Part shown: piece by piece, positions 30,941-37,028 of the stretch
How the letters are laid out: the number at the start of each line of letters is the position of its first letter
How positions within the stretch are numbered: the stretch's first letter is position 1
Virus record (IMG/VR): IMGVR_UViG_3300043539_001200
Coordinates: 1-44,461 of that record
From: a virus
DNA length: 44,461 nt
Direction: 5' to 3' (one strand)
Program-made: the position numbers and the translations under genes
Notes under the pieces: model-generated
Databases searched by the model: none
What the model saw: only the letters and a program-made list of their open reading frames with translations
What the model was told of the DNA's origin: nothing

Positions 30941-31717
30941 CTACGCCGCCTTTTTCTTCTTCTTGGCTATGGTCGCCTCCAGCGCCGCCAGCAGGTCATC
31001 CACGGCAGGCTCCGGACCAGCCGGGTGGGCGACGAACTCGCCGCCAGCGGCCTTGGTTTCGATGAATTCTTCGACCCGTCCGGTGTAGACATCGACGTGA
31101 TCCTCCGCGACGAACGGCTCAGTCATCGACTCAACCAGCGCCCGTGCCAACTCCGACTCCTTGGGCTTGAGCTTGACCGGCTTTTCCAGAATGGCGAATT
31201 GTGGTTCGCGAATCTCGTCGGGCCAGGCAATGGTGTGGGTGACCAGCACGTCGCCGCTCACCCGCAGCACACCCAGGCTCTCCCGCCCACGCAGGGCAAA
31301 CTTGACCAGGGCAACCTTCTTGGTTTCCGAAAGTGCTTCGTGCAGAAGGGCATAGCCCTTGACACCGGCCTTGTCGGGCGCGAGGTAGTACGCGGACTCG
31401 TAGCTGACCGGGTCAACCTCGTCGGCACCCATGAAGTGCAGCACCTCAACCGCCGGAACCTGTTCGCCCTCAAGGGCTTTGATTTCTTCAGGTGCGGCAA
31501 TAACGAGCGTGCCGTCAGCGGCCTCCGCGCCCTTGGCAACGTCGGCCCACTCGACCTCGCCCTCGCAGTCCTTGCAGACGCGCAGCATGCCGATAGAGCC
31601 GCCGCACCCGGCGTGGTAGAGCTTGAAGCTGAAGTCGTGAGACTCGACGGCCTTGTAGAGCTTGACCGGCACGTTGAGCAGGCCACACGACAAGCTGGTG
31701 GTTTTGATCGCTCTCAT
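30941..31717 (-). CDS. ku: Ku-family DNA end-binding protein
   Basis: A 258-aa protein of normal bacterial Ku length, ATG at 31717 behind AAGGAGG. Family signatures are clear: GLLNVPVKLYKAVESHDFSF, a zinc-ribbon-like CGG...RVCKDCEGEVEW, YYLAPDK, ALVKFALRGRESLGVLR and the HTIAWPDEIR segment, with a Lys-rich tail. Ku dimers encircle broken DNA ends and recruit LigD for non-homologous end joining. Phage Ku proteins are known from mycobacteriophages Omega and Corndog, where Ku with host LigD helps circularise the genome. No ligase is seen in this window, so the host enzyme would be needed. It is a single-gene unit with an ECF-type promoter and a terminator. Confidence 0.95.
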   Translation of the reverse strand: MRAIKTTSLSCGLLNVPVKLYKAVESHDFSFKLYHAGCGGSIGMLRVCKDCEGEVEWADVAKGAEAADGTLVIAAPEEIKALEGEQVPAVEVLHFMGADEVDPVSYESAYYLAPDKAGVKGYALLHEALSETKKVALVKFALRGRESLGVLRVSGDVLVTHTIAWPDEIREPQFAILEKPVKLKPKESELARALVESMTEPFVAEDHVDVYTGRVEEFIETKAAGGEFVAHPAGPEPAVDDLLAALEATIAKKKKKAA

Positions 31718-31740
31718 AAAATCCTCCTTCCATCATGTAC

Positions 31741-31766
31741 AACGCCGGGACCGGGCGAATTATTCC
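31741..31766 (-). promoter_or_regulatory. ECF-type promoter of ku, GGAAT-N18-GTT
   Basis: GGAAT (31762-31766) and GTT (31741-31743, preceded by C) are 18 bases apart, 23 bases before the ku start codon. It is a near-perfect SigH/SigR-type match. Confidence 0.8.
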
Positions 31767-32098
31767 TCATCGTCGTCCTCGTCGTCCTCGTCGTCCCCCA
31801 GCGGCTCGACGGCCACGGACGGCAGGTAGTAGATGGTGTCATAGCCCATGCTGTCGGTGCTGGGGCTGCCGATAGTGTTCTCCAGTTCGTACCGGATTTC
31901 GTCGGCAGTGACGGTGCCGTCATTGTCGCGTTCAGCGATCAAGACCGCCAGGTCGTGCATGAACAGGTGCGACTCGCTGCCGACGTAGCCCAGGCAGGTA
32001 TCGCCGTACATGCCGCGTCCGCTGTAGTCACGGCGCAGCCCGTCATGCAGGTCGTCCAATTGGTTGAATTCCTTGTGGTCCAATGTAATTCGTGCCAT
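31760..32098 (-). CDS. acidic hypothetical protein (112 aa)
   Basis: A 112-aa protein, ATG at 32098 behind AGGAGAAG. The core is alpha/beta (SHLFMHDLAVLIAERDNDGTVTADEIRYEL). The C-terminal tail is a run of Asp/Glu. The stretch DNDGTVTADE resembles an EF-hand loop (D-x-D-G-x-V-x-x-x-E), so calcium binding is possible. It ends a three-gene unit just before ku. Confidence 0.6.
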   Translation of the reverse strand: MARITLDHKEFNQLDDLHDGLRRDYSGRGMYGDTCLGYVGSESHLFMHDLAVLIAERDNDGTVTADEIRYELENTIGSPSTDSMGYDTIYYLPSVAVEPLGDDEDDEDDDEE

Positions 32099-32101
32099 TT
32101 T

Positions 32102-32362
32102 CTACTTCTCCTTTTCCTCTGCGAACCGGGCGCGACTGGTCACGTCTTCGCCGTACTGGAGCGCCCTTTCAAGGGTCATCTTGCCGTCATCGACGCGGGT
32201 AAAGACGATCTGCGCGAGGCCGTCCACCGTGATCCCGTTCCCGTATTCAGCCAGTGCATGGCTGAGGGTCGCGTCACGGGCCTCTTCGCTGGGGAAGGCC
32301 ATGCCCAGGCCGTCCAGGTCGTCCAGGGCGGCGTCGGTGATCTTGAACTGGAACTGTGTCAC
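32102..32362 (-). CDS. hypothetical protein (86 aa)
   Basis: An 86-aa protein from GTG 32362, overlapping the upstream stop, with GGTGGAGG before it. It begins MTQFQFKITDAALDDLDGLG and is mainly helical, ending in a charged tail (RARFAEEKEK). It shows no known motif. It is part of the unit 32544, 32362, 32098. Confidence 0.6.
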   Translation of the reverse strand: MTQFQFKITDAALDDLDGLGMAFPSEEARDATLSHALAEYGNGITVDGLAQIVFTRVDDGKMTLERALQYGEDVTSRARFAEEKEK

Positions 32363-32544
32363 TGGACCTCCACCTTCACCTCGACCTCGTCGCCCAGCAG
32401 GAACTTCAGTTCCTCAGGCAGTGCGGCAGCCACCTTGTCGGCGGCGTCCTTGCTGAGTCCGCTGACGAAAACCATCCCGTAGGGGGAACCGGCGACAGCC
32501 GGAACCTTCTCGCTAACAACGGAATACACAACGCTGTAACTCAT
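32359..32544 (-). CDS. small hypothetical protein (61 aa)
   Basis: The start is ATG 32544 (MSYSVVYSVVSEKVPAVAG) behind the conserved GGGAGAAAA site; the longer upstream frame runs through the promoter and is not used. The 61-aa protein has strands, a short helix (LSKDAADKVAAALPEEL) and an acidic strand at the end. It is the first gene of its unit. The function is unknown. Confidence 0.65.
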   Translation of the reverse strand: MSYSVVYSVVSEKVPAVAGSPYGMVFVSGLSKDAADKVAAALPEELKFLLGDEVEVKVEVQ

Positions 32545-32568
32545 TTTTTTCTCCCTTCCATCTGATTC

Positions 32569-32594
32569 AACCGAAAAACCTTGAGAACTATTCC
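32569..32594 (-). promoter_or_regulatory. ECF-type promoter, GGAAT-N18-GTT
   Basis: GGAAT (32590-32594) and GTT (32569-32571) are 18 bases apart, upstream of the 61-aa gene. The -35 element overlaps the stop of the preceding gene. Confidence 0.75.
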
Positions 32595-32917
32595 ACGTCT
32601 TCCAGCCGTGCGAACCAGGCGAATGCCGCCGGGTTACGCAGCAACTGTTCGCCGGTATCAATGTCGAACAGGTACGGAGAATCACCGTGCATGGTGCCGT
32701 CCCACCAGGCAGTCCTCACCTCGCCGGTCAGCAACTGGAACTGGTAAGCGGTGCCCCGGCCACAGGCGCGGCCATCCACCGGCACACCCAGGAGCGTGCC
32801 GACGAGGGCACCACGGCCACGGTCACTCCGCACTGCGCGGCTGTAAGAAATCACCCGTGGGTTCCACGTCAGGTCCGTCGCCAGAGGCGCGTCGTCCCAT
32901 CCGGTGCGCTGCTTCAT
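32588..32917 (-). CDS. hypothetical protein (109 aa)
   Basis: The start is ATG 32917 (MKQRTGWDDAPLATDLTWNP) behind the conserved ribosome site. The 109-aa protein is Trp-, Gly- and Arg-rich with a probable beta fold (TAYQFQLLTGEVRTAWWDGTMHG). It is a single-gene unit with its own promoter. No family is recognised. Confidence 0.65.
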   Translation of the reverse strand: MKQRTGWDDAPLATDLTWNPRVISYSRAVRSDRGRGALVGTLLGVPVDGRACGRGTAYQFQLLTGEVRTAWWDGTMHGDSPYLFDIDTGEQLLRNPAAFAWFARLEDVE

Positions 32918-32939
32918 ATTTCTCCCTTCCATCTGGTTC

Positions 32940-32965
32940 AACAGAAAAACCGGGGGAATTATTCC
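32940..32965 (-). promoter_or_regulatory. ECF-type promoter, GGAAT-N18-GTT
   Basis: GGAAT (32961-32965) and GTT (32940-32942) are 18 bases apart. The cassette is nearly identical to the one at 30.9 kb. Confidence 0.8.
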
Positions 32966-32970
32966 CCCGG
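32950..32970 (-). terminator. Rho-independent terminator overlapping a promoter
   Basis: The same 9-bp stem, 3-base loop and TTTTT tail as the terminator after ku, here ending the 308-aa gene. The hairpin carries the -35 of the next promoter. Confidence 0.85.
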
Positions 32971-32979
32971 CCTCTCCGG

Positions 32980-33906
32980 TCAGATCAGGCCCTCTTCCTG
33001 AGCGATCCGGCGATAGCTGGCGTGCCAGTTGGCCGGGTCAGCGGGGTTGTGCCCGTTGAGGTAGATCGGCTGTCCCAGCGCGATCTTGATCTGCTTGATG
33101 GTTTCTCGCCGGAACTTCTTCTGCGCCTTGGCCTTTAGCTCTTCCCACAGTTCGTCAGCAGGCACGCCGCGCTTGTCGGCCACCAGAGAGGCGATCTTGA
33201 AGGCGAAGTCCAGCTTGCTGTCGTCCTCGTACCGGAAGTAGCAGTCCAGTTCCCAGGCGATTTCGTTGGTGGCTCCCCGCTCGGTCTTGAACAGCACCTT
33301 GCCGGTGACCGGGTCGATGATCGCCTGGGCGTCCTTGGCGGCTCGCTTGGCCTCACGCTCAGCCCGTGCGGCCTGCTTGGCTTCCTCGTCCTTGGTGAAG
33401 AGCGCGGTGGGCCGGTTCAGCACGTAGGCCGGGGCACTGGGGTAGCAGATGGTGCAGGCACGCTCACCGGCAGCCTCGACAATTTCCGCCTCGTCGTGGC
33501 CGGAAAGCTTTGTCACCCAGTGGAATTGGGTGGTGGGGTAGCAGGTGTGGCACCGCTGGCTGGAGTGGACGTGGCCGGTGCCGCTGGTCACCACCAGGAA
33601 GGCACGGGTCCAGCCGCCCCGCCGGGAGAATTCCTCCTGGTAGGGGGCCATTTCGTCGCTCTTGGCCGATTCGATGGCCTCTTGCTCCTGGGCCAGAGCC
33701 TCAAGCTCTGCCGCTCGCTCCAGGTCAGGCCGGGGAGTGCTGGTGCGGGTGCGCCAGTCATAGTGGACGTAGTTGCGAGCCTTGTCAGCGGCCTGCCAGA
33801 GGTCGATCTTGCGGATCATGGCGGCGTAGCGCTCGTAGTCCAGGTCAGCCAGGATGGTGTCGATTTCGACCGGGGTCGCAATCCTGAGGTCAAGTGTGGC
33901 GGTCAT
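32980..33906 (-). CDS. conserved phage protein with Cys/His metal sites (308 aa)
   Basis: A 308-aa protein, ATG at 33906 behind GGGAGAAAA. Two related metal-binding stretches are visible: HVHSSQRCHTCYP and CTICYPSAP, about 35 residues apart. A charged coiled region follows (AARAEREAKRAAKDAQ), then a C-terminal basic domain (KAKAQKKFRRETIKQIKIALG). Proteins with the doubled CYP motif are common in actinobacteriophages. DNA or RNA binding is plausible, but no function is known. Confidence 0.7.
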   Translation of the reverse strand: MTATLDLRIATPVEIDTILADLDYERYAAMIRKIDLWQAADKARNYVHYDWRTRTSTPRPDLERAAELEALAQEQEAIESAKSDEMAPYQEEFSRRGGWTRAFLVVTSGTGHVHSSQRCHTCYPTTQFHWVTKLSGHDEAEIVEAAGERACTICYPSAPAYVLNRPTALFTKDEEAKQAARAEREAKRAAKDAQAIIDPVTGKVLFKTERGATNEIAWELDCYFRYEDDSKLDFAFKIASLVADKRGVPADELWEELKAKAQKKFRRETIKQIKIALGQPIYLNGHNPADPANWHASYRRIAQEEGLI

Positions 33907-33929
33907 TTTTTCTCCCTTCCACCTCGTAT

Positions 33930-33955
33930 AACGCCACCGCGAACAAATTTATTCC
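33930..33955 (-). promoter_or_regulatory. ECF-type promoter, GGAAT-N18-GTT
   Basis: GGAAT (33951-33955) and GTT (33930-33932, preceded by C) are 18 bases apart, upstream of the 308-aa gene. Confidence 0.75.
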
Positions 33956-33961
33956 GGTAGA

Positions 33962-34165
33962 GTGCCGATAATGCACCATGAATTTCCGCAGCCGACCCTC
34001 AAGTGGGCGGTCTGGTCCCTGGTCGTCCTGGCAGTACTGATTGCATATCTGGCGGTGACGGCAGAGCCTCTTCCTGGCCCTGCCGAACCCGGCATACAGC
34101 AAGTCAATTCTGGTGGCCCTGTGAAGCTCTCAGAGGGCGAAACAGTGACCGTGGGCTGCCGCTAG
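33962..34165 (+). CDS. small membrane protein on the opposite strand (67 aa)
   Basis: A rightward frame in an otherwise leftward block. From GTG 33962 (or ATG 33971) it encodes an N-terminal charged part, a strong membrane segment (WAVWSLVVLAVLIAYLAVTA) and a Pro/Gly-rich tail with one Cys. No leftward gene of good quality covers this stretch; the leftward frame opposite it has shadow-like composition. The ribosome site is weak (GGTAGA). The stop is in the same CTAG that ends the opposing frame. The gene is probable rather than certain. Confidence 0.45.
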   Translation: MPIMHHEFPQPTLKWAVWSLVVLAVLIAYLAVTAEPLPGPAEPGIQQVNSGGPVKLSEGETVTVGCR

Positions 34166-34221
34166 TCACCTATGGCGTAGCCGTCCACGCCGCCGCAGCG
34201 AGCGCACTCGACAGCGTCATC
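34162..34221 (-). pseudogene. possible frameshifted short Cys-motif gene
   Basis: Behind a good ECF-type promoter and GGGAG ribosome site, the start ATGATG leads into a 17-codon frame. The next frame encodes DDAVECARCGGVDGYAIGD and stops at 34162. It has a CxxC pair typical of the small zinc proteins here but no start codon. One extra G (ATGGATGAC instead of ATGATGAC) would join start and frame. A one-base deletion is therefore a simple explanation; a real 17-aa peptide is the alternative. Confidence 0.3.
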
Positions 34222-34245
34222 ATGTTTCTCCCTTCCACCCTGTTC

Positions 34246-34271
34246 AACGGTTTTTTCGGACGGTTTATTCC
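34246..34271 (-). promoter_or_regulatory. ECF-type promoter, GGAAT-N18-GTT
   Basis: GGAAT (34267-34271) and GTT (34246-34248, preceded by C) are 18 bases apart. It stands before the apparently broken short gene. Confidence 0.7.
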
Positions 34272-34387
34272 TACCGGCGCTCTTTGTGTTCGCGGCCATC
34301 TTCGCCCACCACGCAGACCGTGTAGTCGATGTGGTCATCCAGGGCAACCTCGTCAGCGGCCAGATACCCGCAGATGCACTCAATCAC
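34271..34387 (-). CDS. short zinc-finger-like protein (38 aa)
   Basis: A 38-aa frame from GTG 34387 with GGAG 10 bases upstream, overlapping the upstream stop by 8 bases. The sequence MIECICGYLAADEVALDDHID contains C-x-C and a later His and Cys (DHIDYTVC), like one compact zinc finger. It ends at the next promoter. Very short zinc proteins are common in actinobacteriophages. Confidence 0.6.
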   Translation of the reverse strand: MIECICGYLAADEVALDDHIDYTVCVVGEDGREHKERR

Positions 34388-34574
34388 TCTTCGCCCTCTC
34401 CTGTTCCAGTTCTCGCTCCAGCCACTGGGCTGCCTGCTCGTAGGCCAGGGCGCTGCCCTGATACAAGCCCTGAGGGAAGTAGCCCACCCGCTGCTTTTCC
34501 GCAGACGAAAGGTGCTGTTTGGCAAGGGCTTTCAGGGTCTTGACCAAATTCTCCAGGCCATGCAGGTCATTCAA
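34380..34574 (-). CDS. small helical protein (64 aa)
   Basis: The start is TTG 34574, with AGAGG 9 bases upstream, overlapping the preceding gene by 8 bases; longer frames lack a site. The 64-aa protein is helical and charged (LENLVKTLKALAKQHLSSAEKQRVG...LERELEQERAK). A coiled-coil or DNA-binding role is possible. No family is recognised. Confidence 0.55.
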   Translation of the reverse strand: MNDLHGLENLVKTLKALAKQHLSSAEKQRVGYFPQGLYQGSALAYEQAAQWLERELEQERAKSD

Positions 34575-34770
34575 CTGACGTTTCCTCTCGTTCGATCCGC
34601 AGCCAGGCGTCGGCGTCCAGCTTGATGAGAAACCGGCCACCGTCGTCTTCCTTGACCTTGACGGTGATTTCGCCCCAGGCGTCGGGCTTGCTGGGCAGGG
34701 CGATCACGGTTCCCACACCGCCCAGGATTTTGTCTCCGACGCGCAGTTCGTGCGCCTCAATTCCGATCAT
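34567..34770 (-). CDS. small beta-barrel-like protein (67 aa)
   Basis: The start is ATG 34770 (MIGIEAHELRVGDKILGGVG) behind GGGAGG. The 67-aa sequence alternates strands and turns (GTVIALPSKPDAWGEITVKVKEDDGGRFLIKLDADAWLRI), like an SH3 or Hint-type small barrel. It is coupled to neighbours on both sides. The function is unknown. Confidence 0.65.
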   Translation of the reverse strand: MIGIEAHELRVGDKILGGVGTVIALPSKPDAWGEITVKVKEDDGGRFLIKLDADAWLRIEREETSVE

Positions 34771-34796
34771 TGTTGTTGCCTCCCTTGGCAATTGGT

Positions 34797-34819
34797 GGGC
34801 CGGTTAGTCCAACCGGCCC
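34797..34819 (-). repeat. hairpin around the stop codon of the 205-aa gene
   Basis: GGGCCGGTT and AACCGGCCC form a perfect 9-bp stem with a 5-base loop that includes the TAA stop. There is no U tract. It may slow or couple translation, or act as a weak terminator. Confidence 0.45.
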
Positions 34820-35421
34820 ATGCTGTAGGCCCGAATTCCGGCCTCTTGCAACACATTTGCGAATGCGGCGGCGTGGGCCATCTTCTTCTCGTAGCTCTGG
34901 CCGTATTCGCCAGCCAGCGAAACCATCACGCCGCCGTAGTAGTCACTGGAGCGAGCCAGGCCCAGCTTCTTCAGGTGACGGGCAAAGCTGCCGTTGCCAG
35001 GCTTGATGATTGTCCAGGCCTGGCCGCAGACACCGCTCATCACGGGCGCGTAGGCCCTGACGATGCGGCTGTTGTCGTCCAGCGGGTGTTCGCGCTCCAC
35101 CACATGCATGGGCTGCGGAGTGGTGGCCTCAGCCGCGATCCGACCGGCCTCCTGGGCACGGGCGAACAGGGCACGGGCCTCAGCCTCGCTGAACTTCGGG
35201 CCGGTGTTCGTGGCCTTCGGCTCAGGCACCGACACGATTTCCAGGCAGAACTGGTCGAACGTCTCGACCGGAGTCTTGACCCGGCCACCCAAACGAGTGC
35301 GCGAGTAGACCTTGCCGTTGGTGATCGACGTGACGGTCAGCGCCACGGGGTTGCCGTCGATGTCCTTGCGACGAGCGTGCAGCCAGACCGTTCCCTTGGC
35401 CGGGAGCGTGGTGGTTGTCAA
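34804..35421 (-). CDS. hypothetical protein (205 aa)
   Basis: A 205-aa protein from TTG 35421, with GGAG 6 bases upstream. The N-terminus is beta-rich and basic (KGTVWLHARRKDIDGNPVALTVTSITNGKVYSR). The middle is helical, and the end is Gly/Ala-rich (YYGGVMVSLAGEYGQSYEKKMAHAAAFANVL). No catalytic or zinc motif is visible. The leader has an extra GGGGC-AACC-GCCCC hairpin inserted between the usual element and the ribosome site. The function is unknown. Confidence 0.65.
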   Translation of the reverse strand: MTTTTLPAKGTVWLHARRKDIDGNPVALTVTSITNGKVYSRTRLGGRVKTPVETFDQFCLEIVSVPEPKATNTGPKFSEAEARALFARAQEAGRIAAEATTPQPMHVVEREHPLDDNSRIVRAYAPVMSGVCGQAWTIIKPGNGSFARHLKKLGLARSSDYYGGVMVSLAGEYGQSYEKKMAHAAAFANVLQEAGIRAYSMGRLD

Positions 35422-35462
35422 TGCCGTCTCCTTCCTGGGGCGGTTGCCCCTCCATCATGTTC

Positions 35463-35488
35463 AACAGAAAAACCGCCGGGATTATTCC
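35463..35488 (-). promoter_or_regulatory. ECF-type promoter, GGAAT-N18-GTT
   Basis: GGAAT (35484-35488) and GTT (35463-35465) are 18 bases apart, upstream of the TTG-started 205-aa gene. Confidence 0.75.
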
Positions 35489-35826
35489 TAGACCGTGTAC
35501 AGCCCCAGGCTGTAGCTGTTGATCGGCTCCAGGTAGGTGCCCTTGGGCATCTTGATCGGCTGCTGCTTGGCCTTCTCAGCGGCCTGCTCGCTGGGCATGA
35601 ACCCCTTGAGGTCATGGTATAGCTCTTCGTCAAAACCGCCCAGGCTGGCCCGTATAGCCCACTCAAATGGGCCTTCCTCCCAGACGATGGCATTGCGGGT
35701 GGTGCTGTACCAGCCGTGGTATTCCTCGACAAGCTGGGGTCCACCATATTCCCCCGGCCTGTAGCCGTAGAACTTACGGATGGCACGGAGGGCGCTCTGC
35801 GCCTGTCTCTTCGTTGCTCTCGCCAT
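35488..35826 (-). CDS. hypothetical protein (112 aa)
   Basis: The start is ATG 35826 behind GGGAGAAG. The 112-aa protein has a basic N-terminal helix (MARATKRQAQSALRAIRKFYG), a Gly/Tyr-rich middle and a helical Lys/Gln-rich segment before a final strand pair. Similar 110-115-aa proteins beginning with a basic helix occur in many actinobacteriophages. It is the first leftward gene next to the divergent control region. Confidence 0.65.
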   Translation of the reverse strand: MARATKRQAQSALRAIRKFYGYRPGEYGGPQLVEEYHGWYSTTRNAIVWEEGPFEWAIRASLGGFDEELYHDLKGFMPSEQAAEKAKQQPIKMPKGTYLEPINSYSLGLYTV

Positions 35827-35848
35827 TCTTCTCCCTTCCATTTCGTAA

Positions 35849-35874
35849 AACGATGCCGCCCCAAAAGTTATTCC
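35849..35874 (-). promoter_or_regulatory. ECF-type promoter, GGAAT-N18-GTT
   Basis: GGAAT (35870-35874) and GTT (35849-35851, preceded by C) are 18 bases apart. The -35 side abuts the first operator-like repeat. Confidence 0.75.
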
Positions 35875-35875
35875 C

Positions 35876-35893
35876 GTCACTGTGACGAAACAA
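35876..35893. promoter_or_regulatory. operator-like repeat, copy 1
   Basis: An 18-bp sequence beginning with the palindrome GTCACTGTGAC and continuing GAAACAA. It is identical to copy 2, whose start is 45 bp away. It lies 1 bp outside the -35 element of the leftward promoter, so a bound protein would be well placed to block or assist it. Confidence 0.55.
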
Positions 35894-35920
35894 CTGAATG
35901 TGGTTACCTTTGGCAATTTT

Positions 35921-35938
35921 GTCACTGTGACGAAACAA
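35921..35938. promoter_or_regulatory. operator-like repeat, copy 2
   Basis: The second perfect copy of the 18-bp element, 5 bp upstream of the -35 element of the rightward ECF-type promoter. The two copies therefore flank the divergent control region symmetrically with respect to both promoters. Confidence 0.55.
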
Positions 35939-35943
35939 AAAAC

Positions 35944-35969
35944 GGAATAAAAAACCGCAGATCAGCGTT
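35944..35969 (+). promoter_or_regulatory. ECF-type promoter (rightward), GGAAT-N18-GTT
   Basis: GGAAT (35944-35948) and GTT (35967-35969, preceded by C) are 18 bases apart on the plus strand, upstream of the phosphatase gene. This shows the element is used on both strands. Confidence 0.75.
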
Positions 35970-36002
35970 GTAATGGATGGAGGGGAAAGGAGGTGGTGCG
36001 GA

Positions 36003-36488
36003 GTGCAGAGGTTGAAGCCTCTAGCGGTGATCATCGACATCGACGGCACCCTGGCCGACGTGCATGGCATCAGCCATCACATCCGGAAAGTTCCTGGGCA
36101 CAAGCACAAGGACTTCTCCGAATTCCACAAGCGGTCGCCTCACGTCGAACCGAAACAGCAAGCGCTCGACTACATCAATGATGCGCTGGAGGCCGGGATG
36201 GTCCTGATCGTCCTGACCGCACGGCGAGAGCAATGGCTGAAGGAGTCCAAGCAGTTCGTGGATCGGGTGATCCAGGTGCCCTACGAGTTACACATGCGGC
36301 CCGACGATGACTTCGGAAACGATATCCAGTTCAAGAAACATCAACTCAAGTACCTGCGTCGGCACTATGACGTGCGCGGAGCCATTGAGGACAACCCGCA
36401 GGTTGCGGCCATGTTTGAGAGCCAGGGGGTGCCGGTGGAACTGGTGCCGGATGGCCGGTGGGCCGACCTGGAGGAAATAAACCAGTGA
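36003..36488 (+). CDS. HAD-type phosphatase, polynucleotide 3'-phosphatase-like
   Basis: The start is GTG 36003 with AAAGGAGG 9 bases upstream. The 161-aa protein has HAD motif I DIDGTLAD, motif II VLTARREQW (Thr), a Lys-containing stretch (RPDDDFGNDIQFKKHQLKYL) and motif IV-like AIEDNPQV. The layout is that of the phosphatase half of phage polynucleotide kinase/phosphatases, which removes 3'-phosphates from damaged DNA or RNA ends. No kinase domain is present. Its pairing with Ku in one promoter family suggests a role in end repair, but a general nucleotidase is possible. Confidence 0.8.
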   Translation: MQRLKPLAVIIDIDGTLADVHGISHHIRKVPGHKHKDFSEFHKRSPHVEPKQQALDYINDALEAGMVLIVLTARREQWLKESKQFVDRVIQVPYELHMRPDDDFGNDIQFKKHQLKYLRRHYDVRGAIEDNPQVAAMFESQGVPVELVPDGRWADLEEINQ

Positions 36489-36499
36489 AAAGCCTTGTT
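36474..36499 (+). promoter_or_regulatory. ECF-type promoter (rightward), GAAAT-N18-GTT
   Basis: GAAAT (36474-36478) and GTT (36497-36499) are 18 bases apart, followed by CAGAGTGGAGG, which resembles the conserved downstream part of the other sites. It precedes the 83-aa gene. Confidence 0.6.
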
Positions 36500-36522
36500 T
36501 CACAGAGTGGAGGTGGTGATAG

Positions 36523-36774
36523 GTGAAAATCCGGATACCGTCCCGGTTCTATTACGATCACAAAGAACGTGATCTGGATACGCCGGTCAACTACAGCAAG
36601 GCAAAAAGCTATGTTGTCATCGACTCTGATGACCCAGCCCTGCCCGAATTGCTCAGTGACGCAGAGCATTACGCTTCCGACACCGGGGGTGAGGGAGGTT
36701 TCTTTTCCACAGGAAACGGTGGCTTGGTGCTGTCGGCACGCGCCACGATCAAAGCAATACGAGAGGGAAAATAA
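36523..36774 (+). CDS. hypothetical protein (83 aa)
   Basis: An 83-aa protein from GTG 36523 with GGAGG upstream. It begins MKIRIPSRFYYDHKERDLDTP, has a beta-rich core (KSYVVIDSDDPALPELLSDAEHY) and a Gly-rich end (FFSTGNGGLVLSARATIKA). It abuts the next gene. Small proteins of this style are common in actinobacteriophages. The function is unknown. Confidence 0.7.
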   Translation: MKIRIPSRFYYDHKERDLDTPVNYSKAKSYVVIDSDDPALPELLSDAEHYASDTGGEGGFFSTGNGGLVLSARATIKAIREGK

Positions 36775-36981
36775 ATGAGCATCACAGTCAAGAACTACGA
36801 TTCGGGCAACCAGCCGAAACCGGCTGAGCAGACCTGGGACACCGCTGAGCTTCAGCGCGACTTTGAGGTCTTGGGCTTCAGTGCCCCGTTTGTCGTGGTC
36901 AAGCGCCGCTCAGACGGCCAGCGTGGGGTGCTGGAATTCAAGCACAGCCCACGGGTGTACTTCGACTTTCAGCCGGAATAG
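36775..36981 (+). CDS. conserved small phage protein (68 aa)
   Basis: A 68-aa protein, ATG at 36775 immediately after the upstream TAA. The sequence ELQRDFEVLGFSAPFVVVKR and the end LEFKHSPRVYFDF are familiar from many actinobacteriophage small proteins. No function is known to me. It is probably soluble with a beta-sheet core. Confidence 0.75.
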   Translation: MSITVKNYDSGNQPKPAEQTWDTAELQRDFEVLGFSAPFVVVKRRSDGQRGVLEFKHSPRVYFDFQPE

Positions 36982-36993
36982 TTTCGTTGAAAG

Positions 36994-37013
36994 TGTTGTA
37001 GGACAAAGAAACA
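36994..37013 (+). repeat. 20-bp direct repeat, copy 1
   Basis: TGTTGTAGGACAAAGAAACA is identical to 37373-37392 and lies in the same position, just before a ribosome site. It may be a promoter or translational element. Its GTTGTA core resembles the -10 side of the ECF-type elements. Confidence 0.55.
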
Positions 37014-37028
37014 CAGAGAGGAAGAATT

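Noticed and set aside
33890-34102. Leftward frames opposite the rightward membrane gene
   Set aside because: They lack ribosome sites and have the Arg/Thr/Pro-rich composition of shadow frames; a 48-codon frame ending at the promoter element was also considered and judged weaker than the rightward gene.
25290-35870. TATAAC/GTATAAC on the plus strand at many intergenic sites as rightward -10 boxes
   Set aside because: All lie just upstream of leftward start codons and are the complement of the conserved GTTATAC/GTTGTAC segment, which is explained by the leftward promoter family.
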